Part shown: piece by piece, positions 36,750-49,869 of the stretch
Position numbering within the stretch: position 1 is the stretch's first letter
Layout: the number at the start of each line of letters is the position of its first letter
Assembly: GCA_902702965.1 (NCBI GenBank)
Contig: CACRXP010000707.1
Coordinates: 160,861 to 224,860, forward strand
Direction of reading: 5' to 3'
DNA length: 64,000 bases
Origin: Spirometra erinaceieuropaei
Taxonomy: Eukaryota > Platyhelminthes > Cestoda > Diphyllobothriidea > Diphyllobothriidae
Program-made: the position numbers and the translations under genes
The notes under the pieces: model-generated
The model's database searches: none
What the model saw: only the letters and a program-made list of their open reading frames with translations
Told to the model about the DNA's origin: nothing

Positions 36750-37335
36750 ATAATGGCTACTTATGAACCGAAGCCATGAATATGACGGATCCCCAGCAAG
36801 TAGCAGTTGGACTGGCCACATGCCTATGGGAAATTCTGTGGACTCGGGCGATACCCTCGCAACCGAATTTAACCTCAAAAATGAACTAACAGGTCAGTTC
36901 CCCAAAGCTGGATAGGCCTTCAGAAAAGTGCAACACACAGTAGGAAGTGGCCGTCCGAGTCTCCTAAGAAGGAGGCTGAAAATGTGCAGAGTTGCCCAAA
37001 GGAATACTTTCACGGACTTGGACATTACATGAAAGGTAGGTGCGAAAAAGGGTTATCTTCACCTCTGTTGAATTAAGTAACCGGTTAATATGTGCGCCAC
37101 ACGCAGACGGCGAATTCGCGTCACGTCAGCCATTGCACTCAGTCTTATCCTCTGTCAACTGAACTGGGAGAAGCCACCGATGCCTGAAAGAGAGCAAATC
37201 AAGTAAGATCGTTTCGTTCCACAGTCAAACCCCCACACGCCTGATTAAAAACAGTCAAATGAGCACCCGAAATATCAGTGCACGTTAAACTTCGTGACTT
37301 AGGAGATTTCCGTGTGACGGAATAAATGCGTCCTA
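36750..37335. other. Unassigned sequence between family-A copies
   Basis: Nothing recognised. Lies between a forward and a reverse family-A copy. Confidence 0.4.
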
Positions 37336-37339
37336 ATTA

Positions 37340-37545
37340 GGACTGCGCGTCAGCCACAATGACTTCTAAATATACTCTACATACCAGAAAACACATGGGG
37401 AAAGCTGGGGGACCCACTGACAAGCCGAACCCCTCGCAGCTGCGTCAGGCAGCGGCATAAGATCGGCGAAACACACGTGTATGGGCTTTTAGCTAATACC
37501 TGTGTTGTTAGTACGGTAAATCATTGCACAGTTCTATACTCTGTA
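37340..37545 (-). repeat. Family-A repeat, reverse
   Basis: In reverse complement it carries the core: CATACACGTGTGTTTCGCCGAT, GCAGCTGCGAGGGGTTCGGC and TTGTCAGTGGGTCCCCC. It has opposite orientation to the copies at 35.0 and 36.3 kb. Confidence 0.65.
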
Positions 37546-37594
37546 TAGTATCCTCACCCAAGTGAAACCCGAGAACTACACAAAACACATCCTG

Positions 37595-37619
37595 GTGTGT
37601 ATGTGTGTGTGTGTGTGCG
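37595..37619. repeat. TG microsatellite
   Basis: An imperfect run of TG dinucleotides (GTGTGTATGTGTGTGTGTGTG...CG), about 25 bases long. Confidence 0.8.
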
Positions 37620-40600
37620 TGGCGTTAGGAAGCAATTCGAGTGTGTCACACCTAGAGGGGCTGTTTGTCTTTGTTAGTCCACAGTGCGTCTACGCCAAAT
37701 TCCGATCGCCTTAACTTTGTATTGTCGCCAGAGCTCGGTGGGTGTGGGAGGAGAGCGTAGGGACATCTCATGGGACTAGAGTGGTCTCCATCACTCACGG
37801 CTAAATAACGGTCACGTATGCCTGTGGTCGTCCGTTTGCAGCTAATCTTGACGTTGTGCATAAGGACGATCTAGTAAAACTCTGATGGCTTTCTAGACTT
37901 CTAAAAAGATAATATGTGATTATGAGGGTGGAAGTGGCTAGATGACAGGTTCGGCATTCCCTGCCAACTGCGTATTTGCACGGGGTGCATCGACATTGGT
38001 TCGGATCAGTGAGGGTCACGCATGTCCATATGCAGTGCTATAATGTTTGGCCTCACAAAGGACTATGCGGTAATTGCAGTAGGCCAAATCTGGATTGTCA
38101 AATAGGTCCACACTATGCGTTTATTAAGCAGCACTGAGTCCGCGCGAGCCCATTCGTAACCCTTGTCAAGCATTCGTGTGACGGACTTTACACATAGGCC
38201 CCTGCAATGTGTTTAGGAATTGAGCGACAATCTTGGACAGTGAATTGCCATATGTGAGAAGGTACGATTTAGGTCGACATTAATGAATACATCTCCACCG
38301 CAAAACGACATCGGAGGTAGGCTGGAAAGGATATACAAAAGTGTCAGTTTAAGTTGCTAAGCCATGCCTGACACTAACAACAATGCATTGTTTTCCTGCT
38401 TTTATTAAACCGTACAAGGGGTGAAGACTTGTGCTGAGTTCGAATATACCTAGGTTGTGGATGAGATAATTAAAGCGGCCGAGTCGAGCCCTTTGCAACA
38501 GAAGTGAGCTGATACATATTTGACAAACGTTATCCATAAAAATTGAGAGAGATTATCCGGTATTACTGTAGCGCGATTTCTAACATAATAGGTGTCGGTC
38601 AAAAATCAGAGTCAGACTTGAACTATGTCGTCTATATTGCGAAAATTAGATCAAAAGTAAATAACAACAATTAAGCAACAAAAACTTTCCAGTAGCGCAA
38701 CTGATTGCTACGATGTGGTCTTTATCATCTTTCAAAACACGACGGCAGTGTTAATCTAAGGGTCCCGCGAAGAAAACGTTGTGGAACGCCGCGATGTTTC
38801 TTAAAAATCTCAACCTCGATGTTTAGCCAGGTCCACCAGATTTGCTGGGTTGCACGCCTGTATTCGGTTAAACGTATTTTGGTTGGAGACTGACGGTTCT
38901 GTGATCGTTTTCAGACTGAGTAAGTCGCCCATAAACTTTCAATTTGTCATGATGTATTGTTAAACCTGCTTCTACTTCGCGTTCATTGAGAGGGAACAAC
39001 GTCGTTGCACTTCGCTTGTGTATGTAAAAGTGCCTATGATCGGTAACCTGACACAATCCGAAAACACATGAATCATCTATGCATAAGCCGTGGTTTCGAA
39101 AACTCTGTGGTGGGTCGCCGTCGGTTCTTCGGCAGGTGCGTTCCCACCTAAAAGACGGCGCGTTTGTACCTACGACGCCCTGCAAATCTGGCCTCGTTGA
39201 TTTGTTCTGGGTTTTCCAGTGTTTCATTCAGCTCCCCTCTCCTGACGACAAATGCCATTTCATTACAAATTTTCCGACAGTAATTGAATCAGTCAACCAC
39301 AGTATTTGAGGATCTGCCAGTATGCCGTGGCACTCCTTCCAGTGGTAAGTTGGTGTTCCAGAGGTAAACTATCTCCACGGAACTTCTTGTTCGTGAATAT
39401 CACCGGTCTACCGCACTTGTAGTTAGATGTTTCCTCTACCAAGAGGCCATGTTGAAGGAGATATTGTGGCCCCGCTCCTTCACTATGCAACACCCCGACA
39501 TAAAACTTTGTAACAACACTTTGATGGGTATGCAGAAGTGGGAAAAAATGAAGGCAGGAGTCACGCCATAGTAGCATTGAATACTCGGCTGACTCCATGT
39601 TACTTTACACATGGCCGGTTCTTGAAAGCATCATCAAGTGCTTGCAGAAGTAAAATGGAGAAGAATTGAGATTTGATGCCAAGCAGTTACCTCTGTCTTC
39701 TTCCACTCTAAATGCCCATATCGATTCTAGTTACAGCTTAATGAGGGTGCGCTCTCTAGCATGATCACCTAGCGCATAGTGTGAAGGAACGATGCTAGAC
39801 ATGATCCCCACACCTACACCACCTTACGCGTAGTTTTGCCTTCGAACCGTTCGATCATCAGCATAGCATCTTTCAAAAATTGACAGAACCGATGCTCCGT
39901 TCGGGCCAGTGGCATGTCTGAGGGGACTCTGAGTTGGAGCTTCCTCAGCCGTTTTTGGAATGACTCTTAATTGAAACTCGCAGTTCATCTTACGAGTATA
40001 GGACCAGCAAATCTTATGCGATGAAGTGAATGTGTTCTTCTGCTGGGTTCGCCTTTATGCCCGGTCTTTTGAAGTTGGCATGTGAAACTTTCCATGGAAA
40101 ACCCGAAGAAGTCTATAATGTACATCAATGCCTTCATAAACTGATGCCCGTACTGAAACTGTTCATTTTCTGCCAATGTACTCCCATTGCGTTTTTAGAC
40201 GAAGTATACGAACACGTTAATGGAAACGCAAGGGCTCCCAAATCTGCGAACTAATCACAGAACCCGTGCCGTAAGGACAGGAATGTCGGGCCTTTTGGAG
40301 ATATAAATGGGTTGATGATACTTGCAGCCATTAACAGGAATTTAATGCAGGCATTGCGTGATTTACCTGGCTCAATATTTCCAACACCAAGTTTACAATA
40401 AAAGTGTCGACAGGGTGAAAGCGTCTGTTCACGGATATTTCCGCTAACAAATATGTGATTTGCAAGCTAGAAACAGCCACATATAGAAAAATCACTAGTA
40501 ATGCGGTACAAATCCTCAGTGAACATCCGCTTGCGTGTATATTCAACGCATAATGGCATTGTATTGAAGAGGGCGCATGCGTTTCGGCAGTCTTCTAGCA

Positions 40601-42262
40601 AAAATGAGAGAGACGGAATGCCAATCCTTAGAGGGAAAAGGCTGCTGAATGTGACCTTCAAATGTGCCAACATGAAAGCCCTTCTGTTGATACGGGAGTT
40701 AGGTGTTAAGTTGTTGAATGTTTAAGCATATGACAATAACGCATTTCGTTGCCTAGACCTCTACACAGCTTATGCACGCATTTTCTTTGGTTAAAGACTT
40801 TTAAGCTTGTTGGCGGCGTGAACGCAATTAAATAGTCTAAAAAGGCATGACTACGACACTCTACACAAGATTGGAAATGCATGCTATATAAAGGCACAGG
40901 TAAAACTAAAGAATATGGCAACATTCATGGCAGAAAGAACGCACTAATTTTAAAATTTCGTTGTTGTTATTCCAGGCAAATTTCAGTAACTGCGCCCTAC
41001 ATAGAGGCAGAAATTGTATACAAGCATAAAAGCGCCAGTTTCTAATTTTTAAAAGCGCTATGTCTTGAAACCTATGCCATTGAATTTGTGCTAGTTCCCC
41101 TCTTTGGCGCTGTTGTCCAAGGCTCTCCCGGCATCCTCCTTGTCGACTATTCTTTTTCTAATTTGTGCACACTGCACAACCGATAGCGTTCACCTCAATT
41201 AAGGTTTGCAGTATAGGCAGTAATTTTGTCGCCCTCACTAAGAAGAAATGTGCATTCTGCAAGAAGTTAGACAATGTTGTTACATTTCAAGTGACCTAGG
41301 AAATTGATCATCTTGCTGAAATCCATTATTTCCTTTTGCATAGGCTGTTTTCTTTTGCCTTCAGAGTGTTTAAAACCTTGAGCGGAAAGGTATGCTGCCC
41401 TGAATTTCGACGGAACCCCATGCAAGTAGCTATGCCAAATTAAGTTTGCACATTCGCGAGGAGTTTCCTATGAGAAGAGAGCAATCCACACTCAAGAGTT
41501 CCGCCAAACAGAACTTACCTCACTTGGAAATTGTTTACAAACAGGTTATTTTAAAAACCAGACACATTAACGATTTCAGGGTCAGATTCTCAAATGCATG
41601 TGCTTCCATGCCCAAAACGCAGCAACAACACTTATAGGCAATGCTTTGTTTAAATACTAAAATCTCCCTGCTTTTCGCGAATGCTCAATAAATTACCGCG
41701 AAATGGCACTTCACAACTTGGCTGTGTTTACTTTTAAGCATACAAAAAACACGTTTGTATGATATGGTTATCGCTAATGCGTATATCAGAAATTACCGTG
41801 CATATTATAAACAGCTTTTGCAATATCTTAGTATTTATACGACAACTCTGTTGTGCATTTCTGGTATTAGAACGAAACCAAGAAGAAAATAGGCATGGGA
41901 AAACAGACTCTTATGTAGAGAGAAAAGTGAGTTGTTCCATCTGCAGCAGCAGCATCATCATAATTTTTGTTGGAAGGGAAATGACCGAGTAAATGTCCCA
42001 AAGTTTGCCCTGACTTAGCCTGCAGAAAAGATAAATTATGCAGATATCTGACGGCAAAATACTTAAATAATAAGATTGTTAAGGAAGCAAGATATTATAA
42101 AAATTTGATGTGGACGTTTGTTCTTCACAGCGATTAGAGCAGATGTCTGGGTGAGTCTACCAACATGATCATAAGGTCCGTCTGAATTAGAATGAATACA
42201 CAAGCACTCAATATTGCAGTAAATTCTTTAAATAGCTACATTATTTGAAAAGATTTTGAAAA
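37620..42262. other. Unassigned region with several minus-strand frames
   Basis: Minus-strand frames at 38868-39227 (119 residues) and 39293-39598 (101 residues), plus shorter ones at 37652-38019 and 39985-40176, are denser than in most of the window. They could be remnants of one decayed gene or transposon. The second contains YLLQHGLLVEETSNYKCG and FTNKKFRGDSLPLE. I considered a piggyBac-like transposase for this but could not support it. No splice structure or known domain was established. Confidence 0.35.
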
Positions 42263-42904
42263 GTACGTAGAGGAGAATCTACATTAATGGCCAGTCAGTT
42301 GAAAACACCAAAAATCGTGAACTATTCGTCGCTATTTCAGGAGCGATCTAAAGATCCTCGTGCTCCCGCATCCGTAATAACAGTTAAAAAATTTGACAGA
42401 AGGAAGGTTCTCTTAATTCTCACAAAATCTTGTTTGCGATTGCACTTAATAACTCTTCGTCACCGACCAGCATGCCAGTATGTGGCATTATGAAACATTT
42501 TATTCCTCTAACGCCCTTATCGACGAAATAAAGCGAAAGCCTGTTTCCCTTAGTCATACGCAACTTGAACAGTGCAAATACGGAAAGATTGCGGTCTCTT
42601 CTCATGAAACCGTGTTGAGATCCATACCCAAAATATCGGCTACTGACTAACAGCCGTAACTGACATTACATCTATCCTTGAGGGATGTTTAAATACAGAC
42701 TTTCCACAAGGACTACTTTCAAACAGTATTGACCCTGTGCTGTTTTATTTGTTCATTTTTCCCGCAAAAACAGACGTTCTGTGCATCTAGAACTCAAGTG
42801 TACTCAATTACATCGACTTTTAACTTTGTATTTTAATTTTCTCCTTTCCAAAAACTGATACTTCGAAATCGTGCAATATTAATTTTAATATTCCTTGTAT
42901 GGTC

Positions 42905-43206
42905 AGATGTGGTTATGTGGTCCCAACTGATGTAAGCTAACCCTAGCCATCTGTAATACGGGACCGGTGGTGATAGCGGTTTATACAGGTGGGGCTGAAG
43001 GACTCAGAGGCAACGAGGTCAAGTAGTTGTGTGCAAAAGAAACGCTAATCGGAATGCGTGGTTGTTTTTCGAGTGGTTGAGCAAGAGTTTTACTGAGTCC
43101 TCACCCTAACCTCAACTTCCAACCCTAGATCCTAACTCTAACCCCCAACCCTTAACCCAAAACCAACTGTATTGTGTCCATCGGGTGGGGCTGTATAACC
43201 ACATCT
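42905..43206. mobile_element. MITE carrying telomere-like sequence, in R1 copy 1
   Basis: Starts AGATGTGGTTATG and ends with the mirror TATAACCACATCT. The bases just inside (GTCCCA and TGGGGC) are near-complementary. It contains GGGACCGGTGGTGATAGCGG, common to both MITE copies, and a degenerate CCTAACC tract. R1 copy 3 (43880-44420) runs straight across the equivalent point without it, so it is an insertion. Confidence 0.7.
43101..43163 (+). repeat. Degenerate telomere-like CCCTAA tract
   Basis: Imperfect repeats of CCCTAAC/CCTAACT type inside the MITE at 42905-43206. The counterpart in R1 copy 2 lies at 55748-55835. Confidence 0.7.
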
Positions 43207-43879
43207 CACACCTTATTATGCCTCTAACTCGTTTTTGGTCGCTTATGACTAGTCCAAAACCATGGCCTTTTCGTTTGTGTCGGTTTACAACTAGTTGAAA
43301 CCCTTCGTAAATTTTGGCGTCGTGCATGGGGTGATTCACATATTGTATATAAGGGCCATTTTAAAACCTTCGGTTGATGAACATGCACCGTAATACGAAG
43401 CTGAACAATATCGACTAGCGAGGGCATCCTAAAAGACTACACCTCACAATCAAAAAGTCTTCTACCAGTTCTATTGAATAGATTACACAATTTTAAACAT
43501 TTTGGTAAACATCCCATTTAAAGGACAAGTAGTATTAAAATCGTCATCCAATCATCTTCAAACGTCGCCCCCTATCTGTGGCAATGAATGCTGAAATTGC
43601 AGTTGCAGAATAGTTTAGGAAGGCAAATTAAAATGAGTTTTATAAAGGCGTTTGTGGTGACGCACATTCCTAAGGAGGAAAGTGGACAGTAGAAATGCAC
43701 AACATTTCTGTACGAAAATATTTGGCACTCAGGACTTTTGGAATTCTTCCGAGGTTGTGTCAGCTGTAGCAGTCACATTACTCAACAAACCCCGAAGACT
43801 TATATGCATGAAGGTAGGGTTAGAGTTTTAATAGAGCTGGGTTTTGTTCTGGAATTCATTATTATTTGAATAAATATAT

Positions 43880-44420
43880 AAACATTTTATTCCTGCGGTG
43901 AAGCCATTTACGGAATTGAGAACAGCCTGCCAATCGCAACTTGAACTGTGCAACTACGTAAAAGGATACGGCCAATTCTCATGAAACGTTGTTGAGATAC
44001 ATATGCAAATTTTAGACTGCTTACCAACAGCCGTAACTGCCATTACATCAATCCGTGAAAGATGTTTAAATAAAACTTCTTCCAAAGGACTGCTTTAAAC
44101 GTTTTTGAACCTGCACTGTTTTATTCACTCGGTTTTCCTGCAAGGACAGGCATTCTGTACATCTAGAACTTAGGTTTACCCACTTACATCGACTTTTGAC
44201 CTGTTCGGAGTTTTATCCTTTTCTAAAACTGCTATTGCGAAACCATGCAGTATTAATGCTTATATTCCTTTTGTGTCTTTACTTCGTTTAATGTCGCTAA
44301 TTATTATTTCTAAGCCTTGACCATTCGTTTGTGTCGGCTTTTGAGTGATTGGCAACCTTTTGTAAATTTCAACATTGTGCATAGGATATGTCACATGCTG
44401 TATGTGTCGGCAATCATACT
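43880..44420 (+). repeat. R1 repeat, partial copy 3 lacking the MITE
   Basis: Begins AACATTTTATTCCT, equal to an internal point of copy 1 (about 42497). It continues through ACAGCCGTAACTG.CATTACATC, CACTGTTTTATTCA, GTGTCGGCTTTTGAGTGATT and GTGCATAGGATATGTCACAT. The order matches copies 1 and 2, but about 300 bases of MITE are absent. It is more diverged than the other two. Confidence 0.7.
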
Positions 44421-44952
44421 CTGAATACGGGACCAAAATCCATTGCCAAATGTGTTCTTCGAAAGCAGTGAAAACGCGTTGATTTATGCCTGTTCATATC
44501 ATTAAAGTCAACTTTTATTGCTCACGGTAAAGCATAATTCCAGCGGGTGTTTGTCGTAACCCTGACTGCTGGGGTCTTCGATCTGCAGGCTGTGTAATAA
44601 ATCTCAGTTTTGCCGAGCGATAATGTGAGTTTAGGGAAACAGATGTGAAGGAGGTTTGGTCGCTGGGAGAAGCAGTTTATTCGTCCGATGTTTCAGATTC
44701 ATGTTTCTAACGCAACATCACCCGTCAAATACTGCTTTTGCTGACAGATCAGCCGGGTCAAATGACTGGATAATTAGCATATCTGCTAGTAGCACCAGTT
44801 CTGAACAAGCCCTTATCACATCAATTAAAATAATCTGCGACTAATGTTGCAGTTGTTAGTTTTCACAGGCGTGTTATGGCGTAATAAACACATCGTGTAA
44901 ATGCTGTATCCCCTGTGCCCGTTACCATTTCTGTTAATTTTTTGTGCCTTAG

Positions 44953-45079
44953 ATAATGGATGTGAAGCGCCTAACGAATCCGATTTTATTTCCTCGACTG
45001 GCTTTGTAAACCCCGACTTTCTTGCCCATCCATTCTGGAGAGGTTTGCTAGACGAAGTTTCTCGTTTGCACCAGAGCGG
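44953..45079 (+). CDS. Possible single coding exon, unidentified
   Basis: A pyrimidine-rich acceptor (TTTTTTGTGCCTTAG, ending 44952) is followed by an open frame reading CEAPNESDFISSTGFVNPDF and ending ...SRLHQSG just before a GT (45080-45081). The donor is poor (GTAGCC). The same frame also extends upstream to an ATG at 44901 with a hydrophobic start that would resemble a signal peptide (MLYPLCPLPFLLIFCAL). Either reading is possible, and so is chance. I do not recognise the sequence. Confidence 0.25.
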
Positions 45080-45900
45080 GTAGCCTCCCGCGGCAGACTG
45101 TCAGAATGACAAAAAATCAAACTCCAGTCATTCATATGGGAGGGTGTTTGTGGGGGAGAGTGTAGGGGACGATCTGTTGCTTCGGCAAAAATCATACAAT
45201 TATTGAAGAGGAAATGCGCAAGCACTTGATGTAAGTGATCGTTAAACACACAGTGCTACCGTAGGAACAGTCTGGCTTTTGGGCATAACGCCAAATAGGA
45301 TTTCAGGTCTTAAGAAGCCCACAGAGTTTCCCGTGTTGCTAAAGCTCATGAAAATCTTGGAGAACATCTCTAACTACTTACTCTACTTAGCGACTGTCAA
45401 TGGTTTCAACGATCATTTTTGGATTGCGGATACCCTGTCCTTGACGGAACGGGAGGGCTTCTTGAAGAAAACACAACGTTGTCTGTTTATTTTTTATGCT
45501 AAATTATGCCTTGGCAGAACACTGGTATACTTCCCGCCTTCCACCCCAATAACCATTGCGTGCTCACGTATGCTGACTTACCATCATGTTCACATGTATC
45601 ATCACTTGTATCCGAACACTTCATATTGAACAACCACCTTGACCAGTGTTCATACACCCACGGCAAGACCAACGGGCGAGCCAATTTACTTTTCCGCAGG
45701 ATCTCCCTTGTCTCCTTTGACAAAAGGCGGACGAACGTCCTTGGCTTACTCTACTTATTTTCTTGCGACTGGCTAAACGTTGGCTTTTTTTAATTTTGGT
45801 CGTGCCTGCTTGCCGCGAGGGTCCACTGGCTCGGAAGAGAGCTTGAAGAACCACGTCTTTTTAGGCATCGTGCAAATATAATTATCCTATACTTATGAAC

Positions 45901-45946
45901 TAATGATAAAGAAAGTTTGATAAGTATCAAACTTTCTTTATCATTA
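45901..45946. repeat. Perfect 22-bp inverted repeat with 2-base loop
   Basis: Arms 45901-45922 (TAATGATAAAGAAAGTTTGA then TA) and 45925-45946 are exact reverse complements, separated by AG. No mismatch occurs in 22 pairs. The palindrome stops abruptly at both sides. It is AT-rich and has no T-run typical of pol III termination directly after it. Confidence 0.95.
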
Positions 45947-45949
45947 TTT

Positions 45950-48720
45950 CATACTACCTAAGCATCAAATTTCATTACCTTTCATGTATTTGTTGCGTGT
46001 GCATGATTGGGCACAAGATCAATGTCAATGTCAGAGGAAAACAAGCGTATCCATCTAATCTCTTTTACACGCACTCAAGGTCGTAGACGCTAACTATTTA
46101 ACCACAGGAACAATGAGGGAAGGCAGACTCTCCCGTTCTGGGAGCTAAGAACGTTGAATTCGAGGACCGGTGTTCATAAAAAACACCGAACGCTTTGCAA
46201 AACTCCTCCGTACTGACAGCGCTAGTCCTCTAGACAGCCATATTTTCCCCCAGACTCTCTTACTTCGAGTGATGTTGCAGTGCAGGGACAGCAGTTAAAG
46301 GCAGTGCAAAAAGGATGAAGACTTTCGAGACGGAGACTTATTTAGACTTGTTTGTTAACCATGTCGAACACCTGTTGCGTAACTCAGACTCTTGCGGTCA
46401 CTACAGCGCAGGTAGACGGAGTTCTAGACTACTGGGCCACGGTATCAAGGAACCAAATCCCCTCTTTTGTCCTTCTCTTAATCACCATTTGTCGGCCCAC
46501 CTCCAGTTTAGCTGATCAGTCGCTTTATGGCATGGTGAGCCGTCTGCCTTTCACAATGTGTACTGCTAACAGTTTCATTTCTTTGCTTGGAAAAGTAAAA
46601 TCCGCGTTTGTAGCTGGTAGCTTTTATCGTATTTACCAATGATGGGTATTCTGAAACTCGAAGAAAAGAACTAGCCTGAAGATAGACATACAAGCACGGA
46701 TAAATTAAAAGAGGTGAGTGTTATCCGGTAATAAAAACTTTCTCTGCCTTAGCGGAGTTGCCTATCGGAGATTCGACGCGGAAATCGACACTACGCTTCC
46801 TCGACAGATCTCCTATGTAGCATTTCCTGTATGTGTTAATACCCGTTGCTCAATGATGGGTCCACTAGTATAGGTGATCTGACTATGAACGAATATCGAC
46901 TGCCTAGTTCACTGTAGGGTCTTCAAAATCAGTACCAATTACCCCCAATATGCTGAACTATCCCTAACTAGGAGGTGAACCGTATCCGAAAAGCAAAAAG
47001 AAATTTTTTTCAGTCTGATTTGGAACTCAAAACTTTCGCCAAAATTACGGCGCATTCCACCTTGCATAAAGAATGTATGCGAATCCGTTGTGGGCATCGC
47101 TAATGGATCTGATGCTAGAATCTGGTAAAGAGTAATCCTTATAAAAATTAATTATCATGGGATGGAAAACCAGCTGAACGTACAGACAGTTGTAGATGGC
47201 AGACAGACTCTCGTCTAATTGATTTGATACACAAGTCCATGGTTGCAGTGAAGGGGAATAAAAAATTATCATCAACAGCTTCTCATGCTGCAGTTCCCGA
47301 TCATAATTATGACCAGGCTGGTAAGGAACTAATCACCTAGAGAGCGCCTGATCATTGAAGACGTGTCGTAAGATGCCTTAGTAGCCTGAGAATAACTCGG
47401 ATGATTAGCTACTCAACCCCAGTCCGATACAAGGCTTTATATCTCATTCTGAGAAACAGATTCAGGATTAATGAATTACATAACTATTCTGGTATTAATT
47501 GACGCATCTCGGCTATCTCCTTCAAGGGTCAAATCACAAATTCATACGAATTTCAGATATCGAAACGACATTATATAAACTTAGTTTGTTGCACAAATAA
47601 AACGGTTTCTCATGTCAATGTGAAGGACTCTTGGTGTTCACTGTTCACTGCAGTATGTGTGGAAAACGTCTTACATTTAAGAGAATCCATTAATTAACAG
47701 GCAAACAGCGGACTTCTCCAAAGACCTCTCGAACGTCTGTGGCACAGTCAAAGACATGGGATGTGTCCAGAAATCGGGGACTCTTGAGTACGCCGTTGCC
47801 CTTCAATTAGTCTGCACAAGTAGTGAATCCAAGTCAAACAATGAAGTGAGCGGTGGAAAGCTCGGAAAGGATAAAGGTGATTGTAGGCAGGACAGCTAGC
47901 ACGCGAAGAGTCCGTAGAAAATAATAACATGAAAAACGTTCCATCACCTAAAGCACAGGTCAGGTTGTGGACCAATGTGCGTAAAAAGTGGCTGCGAAAC
48001 AAAAGGACTACAAATAACAAAATGAAATACCTCCACGGAAAGCATGGACTTAGAACGAACTGGGAAGCGGAAGGTAGAAATGGACAAAATGACAAAATGC
48101 AAAATTTCTCGCAAATTTTCCAAACTATTGACACCTTTAACAAGTGCAATGGACTTTCTCACAAGTAAAATGGTCTGAGGAAATGAACGTGCTTGCAAAA
48201 ATACTATAATAACTAAAATGCTCACATCCTTTTCGGAGGAAATGGACGGATAAATGGAACGGCTTCGTCCGTTAGAAGGTAAATGCTTTGCTCGCATGCG
48301 TTAAGCAGCCTGTTGAAGAAAGTCTTCAGCAAATACTCAAACGCACGTTTACGCCTGAGTTAACCCAGGCTATGCCAACAATTTACTTGGTCTTTCAACC
48401 CCATATTTAAAGAATGATGTCTACATTCAGCTGTGTGCGTTGTGTCCTTGTAAACCCAATTAAATTTCTTTGAAAGTCATGCATCAGGAATTAATTTGGT
48501 TTCCATTTTTATGTTGTTGTACTTCCTTAGAATTTCATACTCAAAGGGAAACAGTTCTTTCCCCATATAAGTTCTTTTAACTGTAGATCCTCTCGGGTGC
48601 TCACGTGACTCCTCGTGTAGTTCAGCAGGACGAAGTTGATTACTGTCCCTTTTCTATTGTACGATGGGATTAGCACTCATTATTAAATTATATAAACACC
48701 TGAAGGCTCCCGTACGAAAC
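45950..48720. other. Unassigned sequence
   Basis: Frames at 46315-46642 (+) and 47748-48149 (-, 133 residues, partly hydrophobic) overlap opposing frames and show no recognisable domain. No repeat family identified. Confidence 0.4.
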
Positions 48721-48724
48721 AGTA

Positions 48725-49666
48725 GTGGTGCTGGCGCATGAAACGTTTACGAAAATTCTGGAACACGTTTTCGTGTCGAAAAGATTACTTAAGTAGACTT
48801 GTAAAATTAGTCATTGTGCAGCATCATTCTATAATAATTCAGTTACCTTGAGATGCTGACTTTCGGACGGAGTTCCGTCCGGCCGTAAGCAAAAATCAGA
48901 CCCTGTAAAAATTGACTACTTACGTAGCATAATTTTTTCTCATTGATTTTCGATGCCCTTAAAAATTCAACCATATTTCATAGAGAATACGCATAAAGAT
49001 ATTCATCCGTTTACTCATTTGGTAGGAAATTACTTCTTCTCCCAATTTTATACTTGATAGAAGGATATACTTTGGTTTGCAAAAACTTTTCTAATTCCTC
49101 AATAATTTTGAAAACGACCTACCGTTACACTTGCTTTTGGGGTTTGCAAACTGCAAGCCGTATTTTTCTGCAAACGAAAAAATATTTATATTTCTCGACG
49201 GAAGTAAGAGATCGCATTGGGTTCTTAAAATTTGGCAGTGATTTTGAGACATATTGTAAACTTAAGCAACAACATTAAAAATGCAGAGACACGATTATTT
49301 ATGAACGGCATTTCACAATATCGAAAACCCCACAATTAGAAACTTATTAAAACCGAATCATACCCTTTATTGAAGTATAAAATTGAGAAAAGAAATAATT
49401 TCCTGCCAAATCAGTAAACACAGTTGAATATTTAAGGGCATCGAAAATCAGGGAGAAAAAGTTGTTATATAAGCAGTCATTTATACAGGGTTCGGTTTTT
49501 TCTTGCGGCCGAAAATAAGTTCTTTCGAAAGCCAGCATTCAGAGGTAATTGAATTATCATAGAATTATGCCGCAGAATGATTAATTTTACAATTGTACTT
49601 GAGTAATCTTTTCGAAACCAAAACGTGTTTCAGAATTTCGGCAAACGTCTCATGAGTTAGCGGACC
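48725..49666. mobile_element. Foldback MITE (mariner-like ends), copy d
   Basis: TA at 48723 and 49667. Left end GTGGTGCTGGCGCATGAAACG mirrors the right end (reverse complement GGTCCGCTAACTCATGAGACG). Long arms pair: AATTCTGGAACACG with CGTGTTTCAGAATTT, and ATTCTATAATAATTCA with the TGAATTATCATAGAAT-like block near 49550. It also shares the inner TGACTACTTACGTAGCAT and CTCATTGATTTTCGATGCCC blocks with copies a, b and e. No coding capacity. Confidence 0.8.
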
Positions 49667-49869
49667 TACTGTTAAATAAAGTTCAATTGAATCTTACTCT
49701 ACGAAAACGTGCGGCGTGTCATTCTGAATTTGTGCCTGCTCAAATGCTGCAGCGGTAACAGCTTAAATTTAGAATAATGCGGAAATTGCCCGACTTACTT
49801 ATAACAGTAAGTCACCCTTCCCCTAAGCAAACGCTTTGAGAAGATGCAGAATCCCGTACCTCCGCACAA

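Larger units (their letters stand above)
42267..43880 (+). repeat. R1 dispersed repeat, copy 1 (with telomere-like MITE)
   Basis: About 1.6 kb that matches 54919-56562 almost throughout, beginning TAGAGGAGAATCTACATTAA and ending in GTTTTGTTCTGGAATTCATT. Without the inserted MITE the unit is about 1.3 kb. A 61-residue minus-strand frame (42420-42605) is open in both copies, but the copies differ mainly at amino-acid-changing sites, so I do not call a gene. Copy 3 follows directly in tandem. Confidence 0.8.

Noticed and set aside
39293..39598. piggyBac-like transposase
   Set aside because: Only a loose resemblance of FTNKKFRGDS and neighbouring residues. No catalytic Asp motifs, TTAA ends or inverted repeats were found.
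42420..42605. A 61-residue minus-strand frame that is open in both R1 copies (also 55072-55257)
   Set aside because: About fifteen of 61 residues differ between the copies, and most base changes alter amino acids. That is the opposite of protein conservation. The frame is also lost in R1 copy 3.
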